Source of the DNA: Caecitellus pseudoparvulus
Taxonomy: Eukaryota; Bigyra: Bicosoecida
NCBI GenBank assembly: GCA_965644315.1
Contig: CBFFRQ010000031.1
Span: 124,001 to 188,000 of the forward strand
Direction: 5' to 3'
Length of the DNA: 64,000 nucleotides
Below the pieces are notes generated by a model that saw only the letters and a program-made list of their open reading frames with translations, ran no database searches and was not told the origin of the DNA. Positions within the stretch are counted from its first letter, which is position 1; every line of letters begins with the position of its first letter. The translations under genes and the position numbers were made by a program. Shown here piece after piece: positions 9,796 through 21,600 of this stretch.

Positions 9796-9808
9796 GACCA
9801 CCGGCTGG

Positions 9809-12800
9809 TCAGCTCCACGTCACCCGGACAACATCGCTGACGTGCTGCCGGGCGGCATTCTCCACCCGCCGCACTCGGAGAAAGCTGGGCGTCAGAGACA
9901 CCGCGGGACCACCTTCTTCTTGCACGGCTTGCTGCCGCACGAGCTCTGTGACGAACTCTTCGTCGTGAGTGATGAGAACCAGGCGAAACTTGTGCTGGTG
10001 TTGGCGCGAGGCGACGAGTCTGCAAATCGCCCGCGCCAAGCCGGCCCGGTTCTGCACGTCCAGGTTTGTCGTGGGCTCATCCAGCGTGATGAACTGACAG
10101 TGGGTGGAGAAGGACGTCGCGAGCGCCAGGCGAATGACGAGGGATGCCAGCACCTTCTGCCCCGCACTGCAGCGCCCGCGCATGTTCAGCTCCGTCGCGC
10201 CCTTCTTCATCACGACGCGGTACTTGAATGACTTGGAGGCGGCGCCTCGCTCCTCCTCTGCATCCGCTCGCAGCTGAATGCACTCTATATCCTCACCACA
10301 GTACGTGGCGCGCCACAGCCGGGCCACCTCCTCATTGATGTTGGCCATCTTGCTGGCGTGGTACTTGGCCAGGGCACGCTCGACGGCCTTGTAGTACCGG
10401 TCCAGATCCCTCGTCACCAGGCGCAGGGATACTTGGTCCACCATGGCTTTGTGGTGTGCCGTCACGACTTCTGCGAACTTGGGCGCCGCCAACTCGACCC
10501 GTACAGCCTGCAAGCTGCGCTGGACTTCCTCCAGACGCCCTTGCTGCACTCCCTCCTGCAGACTGGCTGCCTCAGCAGCACTCAGCGCCTCCTGAAGCTG
10601 GCGCTTGATGTCCCCCTCCTGCCCCACAGCCTCCGACAGCTCGGCCTGCAAGCGTGTCACCTCCTGCTCAGCGTCGCTCTTTTCGTGGCGAGCACGGATC
10701 AGGGAGCGCAAGGCCAGCAGGCCTGCCTCCATGCGTTTCATGCTGGACAACGCAGTGGCGGCTGTCGTCGCTGCGTCGTTGGCTGCGGCCAGCGCGCGCT
10801 GTGCGTCCTCCAGGGCAGCTTGGGCAGCTCGCCGGCTGGCCTGCGCGTCAGCATGTCGCTGCCTCAGGTCTTGCCGGCCCAGCTCCTGCACACTGGACAC
10901 CAACACACTCAGATCCCTGCTGAAGGTGTCCAGGGCAGCTGCCTTGGCCTCCGCGGCTCGCCGATCGCTGTCTGCACGCTGTTGAGCCTGCTTTGCGGCG
11001 GCAGTTGCCTCAGAAGTGCGGGCTGCGAGAGGACCCACCGCCGCGGAGGCATCTCGCAGCTTTGCCTCGAGCCGCTCCAGGGACTGCTGCACCCGCTTCA
11101 CGTCGGCCTCGGCCTGTGCAGCTCCTGCTAGGCTGCTCTTCAGCTGCAGGACGCGTGACTGTGCAGCATGGGCAGCTTGCCGCGCCTGCTGCACCCGCTC
11201 CTGTTCCGCGTCTGCCTTCGCTCTCGCGGTTGCAAGGCGGCCATCCAGACGCTGCTCCTCCTGCTCCAAGCGCGCCACGGCAGCCCGGGCAGTGTCTAAG
11301 CTGGCGCTGCCCTCTCCTGGCTGGGAAGACACCTGGGCAAGCTTGGCCTCTCCTGCCCGCCATGAGGAGTCCACACGGTACACCTTCGACAGCAGCGCCT
11401 CACAGGCTGCCTCAGTCTGCTTGGCATCTGCTGCCGCCGCTTCAGCCCTCTGCACAGCACCAGTGCAGTCCTTGTCAGCTGCCGCTGCAGCGTCAAGCGC
11501 GCCCAGGGAGTCTTGCCACTCCTGCCACTTGGATGCGTACCTTCCCAGGGTGGTGGCGGCCTCAGTCATAACCTGCAGCATGTCCGAGGCCTCCGCCACA
11601 TTGGCTTCCTCCTCTGCCACGTCCCTTGCCGTGTTCTTCGCAATCAGCGCATCCATCACCCGCAGCATGTCATCGCCGGAGCCCCCTTCCATGTGGGTGC
11701 CGCACAGCTTGCAAGCGTGCTTCTTCACACTGGCAGCCCGAAGGCGCTGAAGGAAGGCCCCGCCGCTGCGGGCCATGGCCAAGTTGGCTTGAGCAGTGTC
11801 CAAAGCTTCCCTGGCCGACTCTAGTACACTGTCGCCGCCCACGAACGCAGAGGGCTCCAGGGGCTCACCACTGCTGGCGTCGGATGCACGGACCAGGCAC
11901 TCGTCGGGGAGACTGCGCTGCATGGAAAGCAGCGCCTCTCGCAGATCTTGCGCGCGGTCCTTCGCGTGCACCACCTCTGCCCGGGCCTTGCTTGCCGCGT
12001 TGTGGGCCGCTTGCAGCGCATCCCTCGCAGCAGTGGCCCGCCCAGCAACAGCTGCGCGCCGCTCAGTCACGAGCTGGAGAGCATTCGAGGGGCCAATGTG
12101 CCCAGGGCCTGCGCCGCCTGCCGCAGGGGCGAGCCACTGGGCGTCAGTCAGACCAGAGGGCGCCGCAGGGAGAGGAGTTGCGGGCAGCACAGTGGAGAGG
12201 TCGGCGGCACACTCCGCCAGCGCAGCCCAGGCTGCCTTCCGGGACTCCACTGCATCTTGCCGAATGGACTCTTGGCGCATGGCAACTTCAGAGGCTTGCT
12301 GGGCTTGGCGCACCCGGTCCCTGGCTTCTGACAGCTGCTGCCGCGTGTCTCGCAGGGCTTCGCTCAAGCTTGAAATGGCAGCTGCATGGCCAGAGGATGC
12401 GGAAGCAGCGGCTGCTGATGCCTCGCTCTGCCGTGCCGCAGCCAGCTCTGCTTCGGCAGTTTCCAGAAGACTCTGCTGCGAGCTCTGCGAGTCGCTCGTG
12501 CCAGCCTGCAGCCGCAGCGCCTGCAGCTCCTTAGCAGCCACATCACGCTCACTGCTGGCAGCGGCCCTGGTGCGCTCAGCGGCTGCCAGGTCTGCCCGCG
12601 CAGTGGCCAAGTCAGCGTGTGCGGCAGACGCCGCAGCACGCCCTGCCCGGTCGGTGGCTGTCAGGGCGTCCTGCGCGGCTTCCAAGGCTCCTGTGGCGCT
12701 CGTGCGCAGGCGATTCAGCACTTCAGCAGTCAGCGGCGAGGCAATGGTGGGCGGCCAGCCTGGCAGCTCGTGCTTTCGGCTGCCTGAGCTCGCCACCTCA

Positions 12801-14190
12801 ATCAGCCGCGCCTCCTTGGCAGCCAGCGCGGACACCTGCTCCTCCAGGCCCCTCGCCCGCTCTGCAGCTGTGTGAGCTTGGAGCTTTGCCGCAGACTCGG
12901 CCTCCCGCGCTCGTTCCAGCGCAGCCTGTGCTTCTTGCTGCTTGTGCACTGCTGCGGCCAGCTGTGTGCTCACCTGGTCTGCGTTGGACTCCACCGTGGC
13001 CTCATCCGCCGTGAGCAAGACCGCGAAATCCTCTGCAGACACGGAGGCCTTGAGGTTCGCTTCTGCCTGGGTGACATTAGCGGAAGCCCGCTGCACCCCA
13101 GCCTCTGCCGTCTCCACTTTCTGCACCAAGTGCTTGCTGGCATCCAGCTGCCGCTGCAGCTGAGCCGCGCGGTCCTTGGCGGCAGTGGAGGCCGCCGATG
13201 CCTCGTTCAGGGCCTCTGTGTACTGCTCTTCACTCCGAATCGCCTCATCCCTGCGAGCCTCCAGGCCCTGGAAAGTTGCCAGCCGTTCAGCCGTCACCTT
13301 GCGGTGTTCTGCCGCTTGCTTCTCCAGGGCAGAGTGTTCCCGCTTCTGCTTCTGGATCTCCTTCAGCGCCTTGGCGTACCGTGACGCTTCGAAAATGGCA
13401 CCGAACTTGTCCTTCAGCACAGAGGCGTCCCCCAGTGGCCAGTAGCTGTCCTCTTGGTGGCAGAAGATGACGTTGTCCAGGATGGACTTGGACACGCGCA
13501 GGAGCTTGGTCACAGACGTCGACAGCTCGCTGACCTTCACGGTCCAGGACTCCGTGCCCTCGGGCTTGCGCACAGCCAACGCCCCCGTCCCTCCAGAGAA
13601 CTTTAGCTTTCCGTCTGAGTTCCTCGACAGCTGCGCGGTGCCAGCAGCAAGGGATGAGCAAGGGCCACGCAAACGAGACGTGCTTCAGCGGCCGTACATT
13701 CATGCGGCGAGAGACGACCATGGGCGTCCCGCCGTGGTCCAACCGAAGCTTGATGCACGCCTCCACGGAGTTTGCGTCAGTCAGCTGCGGGGTCACGCGC
13801 ACTGAGTTGTGCGACGCCTGCGTTTCGCCAGCGTTGCGTCGCACTCACCGCCACGTCGTGCAGGAAGCTCTGGCCGTTCTTGCAGCCGGGGGGCAAAATC
13901 CCCGTCGTGATGAACTTCAAACACTCTATTATGGTCTGAGGCCAGGGGAGCAGGTCGCTGCGAGCCACTGCAGGGCGCCCTGGCCAATTTGAAACTCACC
14001 GTCTTGCCGCAGCCATTCTGGCCGATGAGCACTGTCAGAGGCTGGTCGAACCTGATGGTCTGTGCGCGGCAGAGAGAGGCAAGATATGACACTGGGCAGC
14101 AGTCCTCCCATGGTTGGCTCGCCTCACCTGCTCTGTCTCAGGTGCGTAGCTGCGGATGCCACTGATGCTGATGGCCTGAATCACTGCCAT
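9809..14190 (-). CDS. RAD50: DNA double-strand-break repair ATPase RAD50
   Basis: Five exons: 14190-14128, 14059-14000, 13935-13849, 13784-13698 and 13630-9809, giving 1372 residues (human 1312). Introns are 68, 64, 64 and 67 nt; joining them restores the family sequence across each junction. Walker A is GQNGCGKT (34-41), followed by TIIECLKFITTG. HQED (Q-loop region) lies in the N-terminal lobe. A long Ala/Glu-rich coiled coil follows, broken near residue 735 by the zinc hook Cys-Lys-Leu-Cys. A second coiled coil leads to the ABC signature SAGQKVLASL (about 1253) and the Walker B/D-loop LDEPTTNLD (about 1285). RAD50 partners MRE11 in tethering and resecting DNA ends; neither partner gene is in the window. 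The gene for a RING-BRCT repair-type protein lies 1.6 kb upstream. Confidence 0.97.
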
Positions 14191-14520
14191 GGCCTGCCAA
14201 CTGCTGCCAAGCAGCACACAGACGAACCCACAGGCAAGTGGGAGTGGGGGTTCGTGCTCACGCCTATGGCCCCAGCGCCCAGCGGAATTGCCCGGCAACG
14301 CTGTTTTGGGCCACACGCAGTTGTGCTTGTACAAGCGTGCAGGATTTGCTGAGGGGCAGTTCCTGCACGCTTGTACAAATTCCCCACCCAACACCAGCCA
14401 CGCCTTTGGGTAGAAAAACCAATGAAGGCCTCAGGTGAACCCCTTTCCTAGCGCTTCCCGCGGCGGAGTTGTGCATTGGGCGTGCCGTGGCTGCAGAGCC
14501 TGCAGCCAGACAAGAAAGCC
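14191..14520. promoter_or_regulatory. Divergent promoter region between RAD50 and the 380-aa orphan
   Basis: A 330-bp gap between two divergent ATGs. It contains the perfect inverted repeat described separately (14327-14378). No ORF of coding quality was seen. Confidence 0.5.
14327..14378. repeat. Perfect 18-bp inverted repeat (hairpin) in the RAD50 divergent promoter
   Basis: Left arm 14327-14344 is TTGTACAAGCGTGCAGGA; right arm 14361-14378 is its exact reverse complement. A 16-nt spacer separates them. The left arm itself starts inside a 12-bp palindrome, GCTTGTACAAGC (14325-14336). The structure could be a DNA cruciform, a paired protein-binding site or an RNA hairpin in a 5' leader. The sequence alone does not say which. 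Confidence 0.8.
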
Positions 14521-15734
14521 ATGGCGCAAGGCTTTGCACCCACAGGCTGGCCGAGTCTGGAGCCATGCCATGTCACAACACATGGCCATTTCGAGGCAGT
14601 CCCACCCGATTTCGGAGGCTGCTCTGTGCCCGTTCCGCAGGTGAGGCTGCGCATGTTGTTGCTGCAGGTCGCACGCGACGTCACGCTTTTCTGACTCACC
14701 CCTGCTCGCAGCCTGCAGACTTCGTGTTGGAGCCGGAGGAGCATGCGAAGATTCACCTGGAGGAAGCAGCATCAGGCCCACGTGCTCACGGGCAGCGCGC
14801 CAGGTCTACTGGTGTCACATTCAGCAACAGCCAGCCCCGGCGCAAGGCACACACAACGAGTCTTGAGGCAGGGTGGTGGGACCGCCTGGGTCAGTTCGAT
14901 CGAACGGGGGGCATGGTGTTCGAAGACGACCACATCGCTCGAGTGCCAGCTGGGTGGCTGTACTTTCGGGAGGGCGACTGGCTGCCGCAGTGCATGCGCC
15001 GGTCCCGCGACCCTGCAGCCCCAGCCGACAGCACGAAGGCTGAGCAGAAGTCCACGATGGACGCCTTTGCCAGGCGCATGCAGTGGATCCGCGCCAACAT
15101 GCCCCAGCAAGGGCCCCACGGACAGGGCGCCCCCTCTCAGCCTGAGCAAGCAGCCGTGTCCGAGGTGGACGCCCTGCGAGCACGGGCCCTGGCCAGGCTG
15201 CAGTATGTGCTGTGGCACCTGCGGCAGGAGGAGGCTGCCATCGAGCTGGGCGTCATGCCTGACTTGCAGCTGGCCGAGAGCGCTCTCGAGCAAGGGCGCT
15301 GGGACACCCACAGTTCAGCAGCGCTGGCCTCAGGCAGCGCTGCAGTGGAGTCGGGAATGGCGACGCTGCGCCAGGGGGGGCAGGGAGGTTGTGGGGCGTG
15401 GGGCGACTACCGTGGCCTGCTGCACTTTGCGCGGGATGACCCTGCCGCGGCAGTGGGCCAGTTGAAGTGGTACCGCTCAGCCCTGCAGTCTCACGCGGCC
15501 ACCGCTGCTGCACGGCGCACAGCCGCCCTGAGTCAGGCCTTCCGAGCAGAGAAGGCAAAGGCAGCGGCAGACAGCCCAGATGGAGCGGCGCAGCTGCAAG
15601 CGAGCATGCTGGAGGCAGAGGCCGCCGTGGAGGCGGAGGAGGCCGTGGCGGCTGTGGGAGGCTTGGGGGGGTACCCCGTGTACGCAGTGGACACGGTGGA
15701 CCAGCGGGCGTACCCCCGGCCGCCACTTGTGTGA
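14521..15734 (+). CDS. Orphan 380-aa protein next to RAD50
   Basis: Two exons, 14521-14640 and 14712-15734, with a 71-nt intron (GTGAGG...CAG, phase 0). The start is the ATG at 14521 in good context (GCCATGGCG); the frame upstream has no ATG. The protein starts MAQGFAPTGWPS, has a middle segment with conserved-looking aromatic residues (GWWDRLGQFDRTGGMVFEDDHIARVPAGWLYF... region, about 115-150), an Arg/Gln/Ala-rich helical region from about 190, and a short tail GGYPVYAVDTVDQRAYPRPP. No signal peptide, membrane segment or known domain is visible. It lies between RAD50 and a BARD1-like gene and shares a divergent promoter with RAD50, which invites but does not prove a repair role. No AATGCA motif lies near its stop. 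Confidence 0.6.
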
Positions 15735-15760
15735 ATGGGCAGTGGAGAGACGGCCACTGA

Positions 15761-17525
15761 TCATGTGTGCTGGGAGGACGCTGCCAGGGTGACTCGGTAT
15801 GCCGGCGCGTACTCTGGCAAGGCCAGGTCCATGTGTGTGGCGGTGCAGATGCTGTCCAACATCCACTGCACTGAGACGCTGGAGATGGGAGCCGAGCAGG
15901 CCGACCAGGAGCCCCGCTCCACTGCGTGTGCCAGGAAGCCAGGCAAGGCGGCAGGCGCCTTGCTGTCGTCCAGCAGCAGGACAGGGCTGCACCCCTGCTC
16001 TGCAGCCTGCCGTAGGAATGCCTCCACCTCCGCTTGCGTGGAGCCGGGCGGGAGGACGCCTGCGCCCATGGCAGCCAGCATGGCCACTGCGTGCTTCTCA
16101 ATGGGGGCGGGGAACTGCCAGAGGCCCACCATGACCACCGCCAGGCCGGCCAGGAGGGAGGAACAGGCGCCGGCACGGGCAGCAGCCGGGCCGGCGTTCA
16201 GCAGGGCGGACTGCGTGATGGCGCTTTGCAGGCTCTCGTCGTCCCCTGCGACGTGGTATGGCTGCTCAGCGACCAGGGCGAAGGGTCGGTCGCGCACGCT
16301 GGCAGCCAGCCACTCGGGGTTCACTATGTGCGCCCCCGCAAGGAGGGCCTGCAGGTACCCATCCGAGCGGTGCCGGGCGACGTGCAAGGTGCTGCTGGGA
16401 GAGCCGGGTGCGACGCGCCTGCGCTTGCCGCTGTGGGCGTCCCCCCGCCTCACGCGGGGGTCACCGACGACCTTGGTGGGCACAATGCAGTGTGTGACGC
16501 TGGGGTTCCACGTCGTCACCACCTCCACGAGGTCATGTCCCAGCGCCTCCTGCAGTTGCTGCAGCTGTCGCTCCGTGCGCCGGGGAATGGCCAGCGCGAG
16601 GATGACAGTCTTGGCCAGGAGACTGCGCATGTCAGCCGCCGCAGCCTGCGTGGGACTGATGGCTGGCGCTGGCGGTGCGGCAGTGGCAGCAGGGCGGCGC
16701 CGAGACGAGGTGCGCCGAGGGGGCGTGGCTGGAGGGGGTGTTGGGGTGGGCGGTGCATGGGAGGATTGGGATGCTTCTGGCTGCGAGGCGGGTGGCGGTG
16801 CAGCAGCAGCAGCAGCGGTGGGCGGCACGGGGCGTAGCGGCGGCACCGCGGGGTCCACGGTGATGTTGAAGAAGTCGTCCTCATCAGAGTCGGCAGCATC
16901 TGGCGCCTCTCCGGCGCCTGCGACTTGAGGAGGATGGGTCGCACCATTTGAGCGATGCTGGAGGGTAGCTGCCGTGCCCGCTCCTGTGGCAGCCGAGTCC
17001 ATGGACGTGTCTGCCCCATCAGCAATCATAGCACCACAGATTTGGGAAAATGTGGTGGGTTGTGTGAACTGCGCAGGGACCGGCGCGGCGTGCAGGCAGC
17101 CTTGACGCAAGTGTGTCACAAACGCTCATCAAAAGCCGCACCTCCACGTCCACGTCCAATCCCTGTGGCTGGATGGCTCGGTACGTGTCAATAATGCCCT
17201 GGTACACATACGACACGGCTAGCTCCCGCTTGTTGCAGGGGTGCTTGCACATGGGGCAGCGCTTGTCCACCCGCAGAGCTGCCTTGATGCAGTCCTGGCA
17301 GAAGACATGGCCACAGGGGCATTGCGTGGGGCTCTTCATGAGCGACAGGCAGACTGGGCACTTCAGCTCCCCCCCCAGCGCCACGATACCCTCAGCAAGG
17401 GACTCAACAGCCTGGTTGTATGCTTTGCGGCTGGCTCCATGCAGGGCGGCCACCGCCTCGGGCGGCACGTGCCAGGTCGACAGCTCCACTGGCTCAGAGC
17501 CAAGGCTGGGAGCGGCATCCGCCAT
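15761..17525 (-). CDS. RING plus tandem-BRCT protein, BARD1/BRCA1-like E3 ligase subunit
   Basis: Two exons, 17525-17142 and 17068-15761; intron 73 nt (GTGCGG...CAG, phase 0); 563 residues. The start is the first in-frame ATG (MADAAPSLG). A C3HC4 RING finger uses Cys56, Cys59, Cys71, His73, Cys76, Cys79, Cys90 and Cys93. A low-complexity Pro/Ala/Ser linker with an acidic patch DSDEDDFFNI follows. The C-terminus (about 280-545) has two BRCT repeats, with markers THCIV, IVNPEWLAASV and VSVQWMLDSI. This RING-linker-BRCT-BRCT order is that of BRCA1 and BARD1, which form a ubiquitin ligase acting at damaged chromatin and replication forks. BARD1's ankyrin repeats are absent, and the protein is much shorter than either human partner. 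Whether it is a BRCA1 or a BARD1 orthologue cannot be told by eye. Confidence 0.8.
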
Positions 17526-17828
17526 GTTCTCTGCATGCAAGGTGACAAACGATGGCCCCGCACAGGCTTGCGCAGCTTTCCATGGCTGGACAGGTTGTTA
17601 GGGTTTTGTGGTCGTGGTCTTGCAGAGAGACCAGGCGGCAGGCGTGGCCGGCACTGGGGAAACCCCGTTCTCAGCCAAACCACACCTGCCTTCCCTGCAA
17701 CCAAAACTTCGAAGCGCACCTCATCCGGCGACAGTCTTTCGAGTGGCTGCCGTTCGCTGCGGTGTCCTTGCCGCTCCGTGTCAATTGCCGCAGGCGTGTG
17801 GCTCAAGGGGGAGAAAGCAGAGCGAGAG
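17526..17828. promoter_or_regulatory. Divergent promoter of the BARD1-like gene and SPF27, with a telo-box-like motif
   Basis: A 303-bp gap between divergent starts. At 17598-17607 it carries TTAGGGTTTT, whose reverse complement AAAACCCTAA contains the plant telo-box AAACCCTAA, a promoter element known from growth and translation genes of land plants. One copy only, so its function here is inference. Confidence 0.35.
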
Positions 17829-18607
17829 ATGGCTGAGGCCAGCTCCACGGGGCCAGCCGTGGCAGCAGCTGACAGCATTCTAGCACAGCCCCCGGCTGGT
17901 GTGCATGTGGACTCCCTGGCTTACTTGGACAAAGAGGTGCGTGAGGCCGGAGCGTTGGGGCAGGCAGGAGCTGCACCTCTGCCTCGCTTGCTGCGCAGCT
18001 GGAGGAGCCAGGCATGAAGCAGCGGGTGACAGAGATGATCAAAGCAGAGATGGCGACATTTCAGAAGCCAGACTACCTCGCAGCGCTGCCTGCTGTGGAG
18101 GACCCCACGTTTGGAGGGTCTGCTTTCCTGCAAGCGGAATATGCTCGAGTAGCGGCAGGCAGAGCACGCAGTGACGGCGAAGGCATCTCGACACGGCACT
18201 ACGAGGCATGTGATATGCCAGAAGGGCCTGCCATGGAGGACCCAGCGGCCTGGGAGTCAGCCTGCGACGCAGCACGCATTCGGCTGGAGGCCCAGGAGCT
18301 GCACAGCGTGAACCTGGAGCTGCTGGGCAAGTACGGCGCCGCAGCTTGGAAGGGCGCGGCAGCGACGGCCGAGGGCCGGGCGGCTGCCGCACAGGCCGCG
18401 TTGAAGCGCCTGGAAACCAGCACCGCCGACGTGAACAAGGCGCGGCGGGCGGCGCAGGACCACCGGGGGGGCAAGCTGAGCGCCGCGCGGGCAGGGTGGG
18501 TGTCGGCTGTGGACTCCACCTTCCAGCTGCGCGTGGCAATCGCGGAGTTGGAGGGCCAGATGGCCAACGCAGGCGCCCAGAGCAGCGTGGGTGGCAGCAT
18601 GGACTGA
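17829..18607 (+). CDS. BCAS2: Pre-mRNA-splicing factor SPF27 (BCAS2)
   Basis: Two exons, 17829-17936 and 17999-18607, with a 62-nt intron (GTGCGT...CAG, phase 0), one of the shortest in the window; 238 residues (human 225). The order of conserved blocks matches the family: VDSLAYLDKE near the start, EEPGMKQRVTEMI, KPDYLAALP, then the central LEAQELHSVNLELLGKYGAAAWK and a C-terminal coiled coil ending AGWVSAVDSTFQLRVAIAELEGQM. SPF27 is a core subunit of the Prp19 (NineTeen) complex, which activates the spliceosome. Its short C-terminal tail GAQSSVGGSMD has no known role. The gene converges on the PIP kinase and shares the AATGCATT palindrome between them. Confidence 0.93.
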
Positions 18608-18632
18608 AGGGGTGCGTGTGGTCACCTGGACG

Positions 18633-18640
18633 AATGCATT
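18633..18640. terminator. Palindromic AATGCATT shared by SPF27 and PIP kinase genes
   Basis: An 8-bp palindrome in the 50-bp gap between convergent stops: 25 nt past the SPF27 stop and 17 nt past the PIP kinase stop, reading AATGCATT for both. Confidence 0.6.
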
Positions 18641-18657
18641 GCTGTGGCAGGGCCGTG

Positions 18658-21600
18658 TCAGGTGGAGTGCTTGGCCATGAACTCCACGAAGCGCTCGGCG
18701 TAGTCTTTGGGCGCGACGGCAGAGATGGCCTTGCGGTCGTGCGTGAGGCCCTTCAGCAGGTTCTCCCCGCTCTTGCGGAGGTTGTACTGCTGCAGGATGT
18801 CGATGATGCCGAGGTAGTACACCTCCTCCGACACCACGCCGTCGCCGTCCGAGCCTGGCACGGCGTCACAGGCTGCCGGGAAGAAGTCCAGGTCCCGCGA
18901 CGTGAAGCGGTCCGCCGGCGCCACTGGGCCGTGGAAGGACATGACGGTCTTGATGCTGGGGCGGGCGGCAGATGGGGGCGGGGAGTCCACCCGGAGCTGG
19001 ATGGGAGGGGGGCGGCCGGGGCCCCCCGCACTCTGCCCTCCCACAGCCGCCGCCGCCGCCGGGGTAGGCTGTCGGAAGGACACGCCGCGTCTCTGGGACC
19101 CTGCGGCAGCGGCGGCCACGGCCTCTTGTGCCCCGCCTGCTGTGGCGTCCTGACGGAAGCTGTCGTGTGAATGCCAGGAGGCCACTGAGCTGCCGTCTGA
19201 CGTGGCGGAGGGCAGCGTGCGGGCGGAGAGGTTGGAGGCGCTGGCGCCACGCACGGCGACGGGAGGGCGCACGCGTGCAGGGGCTGCCGCTGCAGCTGGC
19301 ACGCCGCCCTCGTCCTCCTCCTCAGAGTCCCACGCATGCCCCTCCTGCTCCAGCTCAGCCACCGCGGCTGCTGCGGCGTCGGCGAGGGAGGGCGTGCTGT
19401 CGCCAGGGGAGGAGGGGCCGACGAAGACAGACTGGCGGCGCACGCCCTGCACGTGTGGCTTGTGGCGGTAGCGGATGCCGAGGAGGAGGGAGTAGTCCAT
19501 GATCTGCTGGGCCATGAGCCAGTCGGCGTCCCGCTGCAGCTGGTCCAGGAAGGCGGCCCGGCGCGTGGGGCCCAGCTTCAGCTTCATGCCGCTCTCCATG
19601 AGGTCCAGGTCCTTCAGCACGACCTTGCCTGGGCCCCGCGCCTTCTCCTCAGGCTTGGCGGCGCGGCCGACGGTGGAGCCCTTCAAGTCGTACATCTCGT
19701 GGATGGGCAGGTCCCCCGAGTCGAAGACGGAGTGCATGACGACGAAGTGCACCTTCTTGTTCAGGTGCTTCATCTTCAGGCGGTGCATGCCGTAGAAGCG
19801 CGGCAGGTACGTGCCGGGGTTCTGGGCGCAGTGTTTGAAGTAGTGCAGGAGGATGCGGCGCAGGAACTTGCTCTCCTCCACCGTCTGCGTCTTGATCATG
19901 AACTTGCCGTCGTGGGAGAAGAAGAAGAACTGGCCCGACTTGGAGTTGGAGTGGAACTCGATGTACTGGTAGGCGCCGCCGAGGGAGGCCAGGTACTCCT
20001 TGCGGTCAATGCCGAAGCGCTCCCGGAGGTGGTGGAACACCTTGGGCGCGTAGTCCTTCATCTTGAACGTCTCTGTGAGCTGGTGGGGCTGCGTCACCGC
20101 CGAGCCGCTGGGCGGGAACTCCAGCTTGTTCACCTCCATGAAGTCGTCCATGGTGAGCTTGGAGCCGTGCGGCACGGAGACGACGGAGGTGTAAATGCCC
20201 ACCATCATGCCGTAGGACAGGTGGTAGAACTGGTGCTTGGCGTGGATGGCCTTGCCCTGCAGCTTCTCCTCCTTCTGCTTGTAGTACTCCTCCGTGCCCT
20301 GCTGCATCTTCTGCAGCTTCTTCAGCACCGTCGGGCGGTGCAGGCGGGGGCCCTTCTTCTGCCCTGCGTTGGGGTTCTCTGCCAGGGCCCGCTCCAGGTC
20401 GCTGCCGGGCGCCACCGTCGGGCGCACGAGGGGCGTGCTGACAGCGTGGGGCGCCGCCCGGGCCTGGTGGGGCGAGCTACCCTCTCCGCCCTCGTCTGCC
20501 TCTGAGTCGGCGCCCTCGCCTGGGGCCGGTCGGGGGACGTGGCCGTCAGCGTAGTACGGCAGGTGGTCCTCGCCCCCCTCCTCCTCCGCGGGCGGCGGCG
20601 ATGTCCCCTCCCCTGCGCCGCTGGACCACCCCATGCCGTCACCGGCTGGCGCGTGTGGGGCAGCTGAGGCACCGCCCGAGCCTGGCACAGGCGCGCCGTC
20701 CCAGCCACCTCCCATGGGCACTGGTGACTGCTGGGCCACGACAGCTCCAGCTGCCGCAGGGGGGTGCCGCGGCACAGGGGGGCGCCCCCCCAACAGCTGC
20801 TGAATGGCGGCCTGTGGCACGAACACCTTGCGCCGCGGCGCGACGGGGCTGCGGTGGGCAGAGCCCTGCTCCACACTGCGCTGGCTCAGCATGTGCATGC
20901 GCTGCTGCACATCGGCCACCAGGGCAGAGCGACTGCTGGCTGCCGGCGCAGGGGCAGAGGCGTCCTCCCCGCGTCCGCCGCCAGCTGCTGCCGCGACGTC
21001 GGGCGCTGACATGGCACGCAGCAGGGGCCCCGAGCCACCGCCTTGAGTGGGGCGCTGCATGCTGGCATGGCGGGCCAGTGCTGCTCGCAAGTGGGGCGCC
21101 AGGCGGCGGGAGGAGGAGGAGGAGGGGGGTGGCGAGGTGGCGGGCGGGGCACCGCCTGGCGCCGTCGTCGTGGGTGTGAGAGGTACAGCCCGTGGGGGCT
21201 GCACGCCATCTGCCATGCTGATGGTGGGCGCAGTGGCTGGCGCCTGGCTGCCGTGGCTGGCGCCGTCCAGGATGGCCTTGGCGTTGCGCAAGGAGGCTGC
21301 AACTGCACCCAAGCTCCGCGCTCGATGCAAGCTTGGGCTGCCTCGCCCAGGGCTGCTCACTGCTTGCAGACTCACGAAGCGCTGAGGAGAGGAGGGTGGC
21401 GATCGCCTGGGTGATTCCCGGCGCGGCGACGCCTCTTGGGCGCTGGGGCTCAACGTGGGTGCAGCCTTTGCCTCGGCGTTTCGTGGGGGTTGCGCTGCAA
21501 GGCTCGCAGGCACCGGCAGCGGGCTGCCCGCAGCAGGCGCGGGGGAATGGGGCGGAGACATGGACACCTCGATCTCCTCTGAACTGCTAGCTGGTCTCAA

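Noticed and set aside
19336-20505. A 389-codon plus-strand open frame with many Val/Leu/His residues
   Set aside because: Antisense to the PIP kinase catalytic core; composition is that of a codon-complement shadow.
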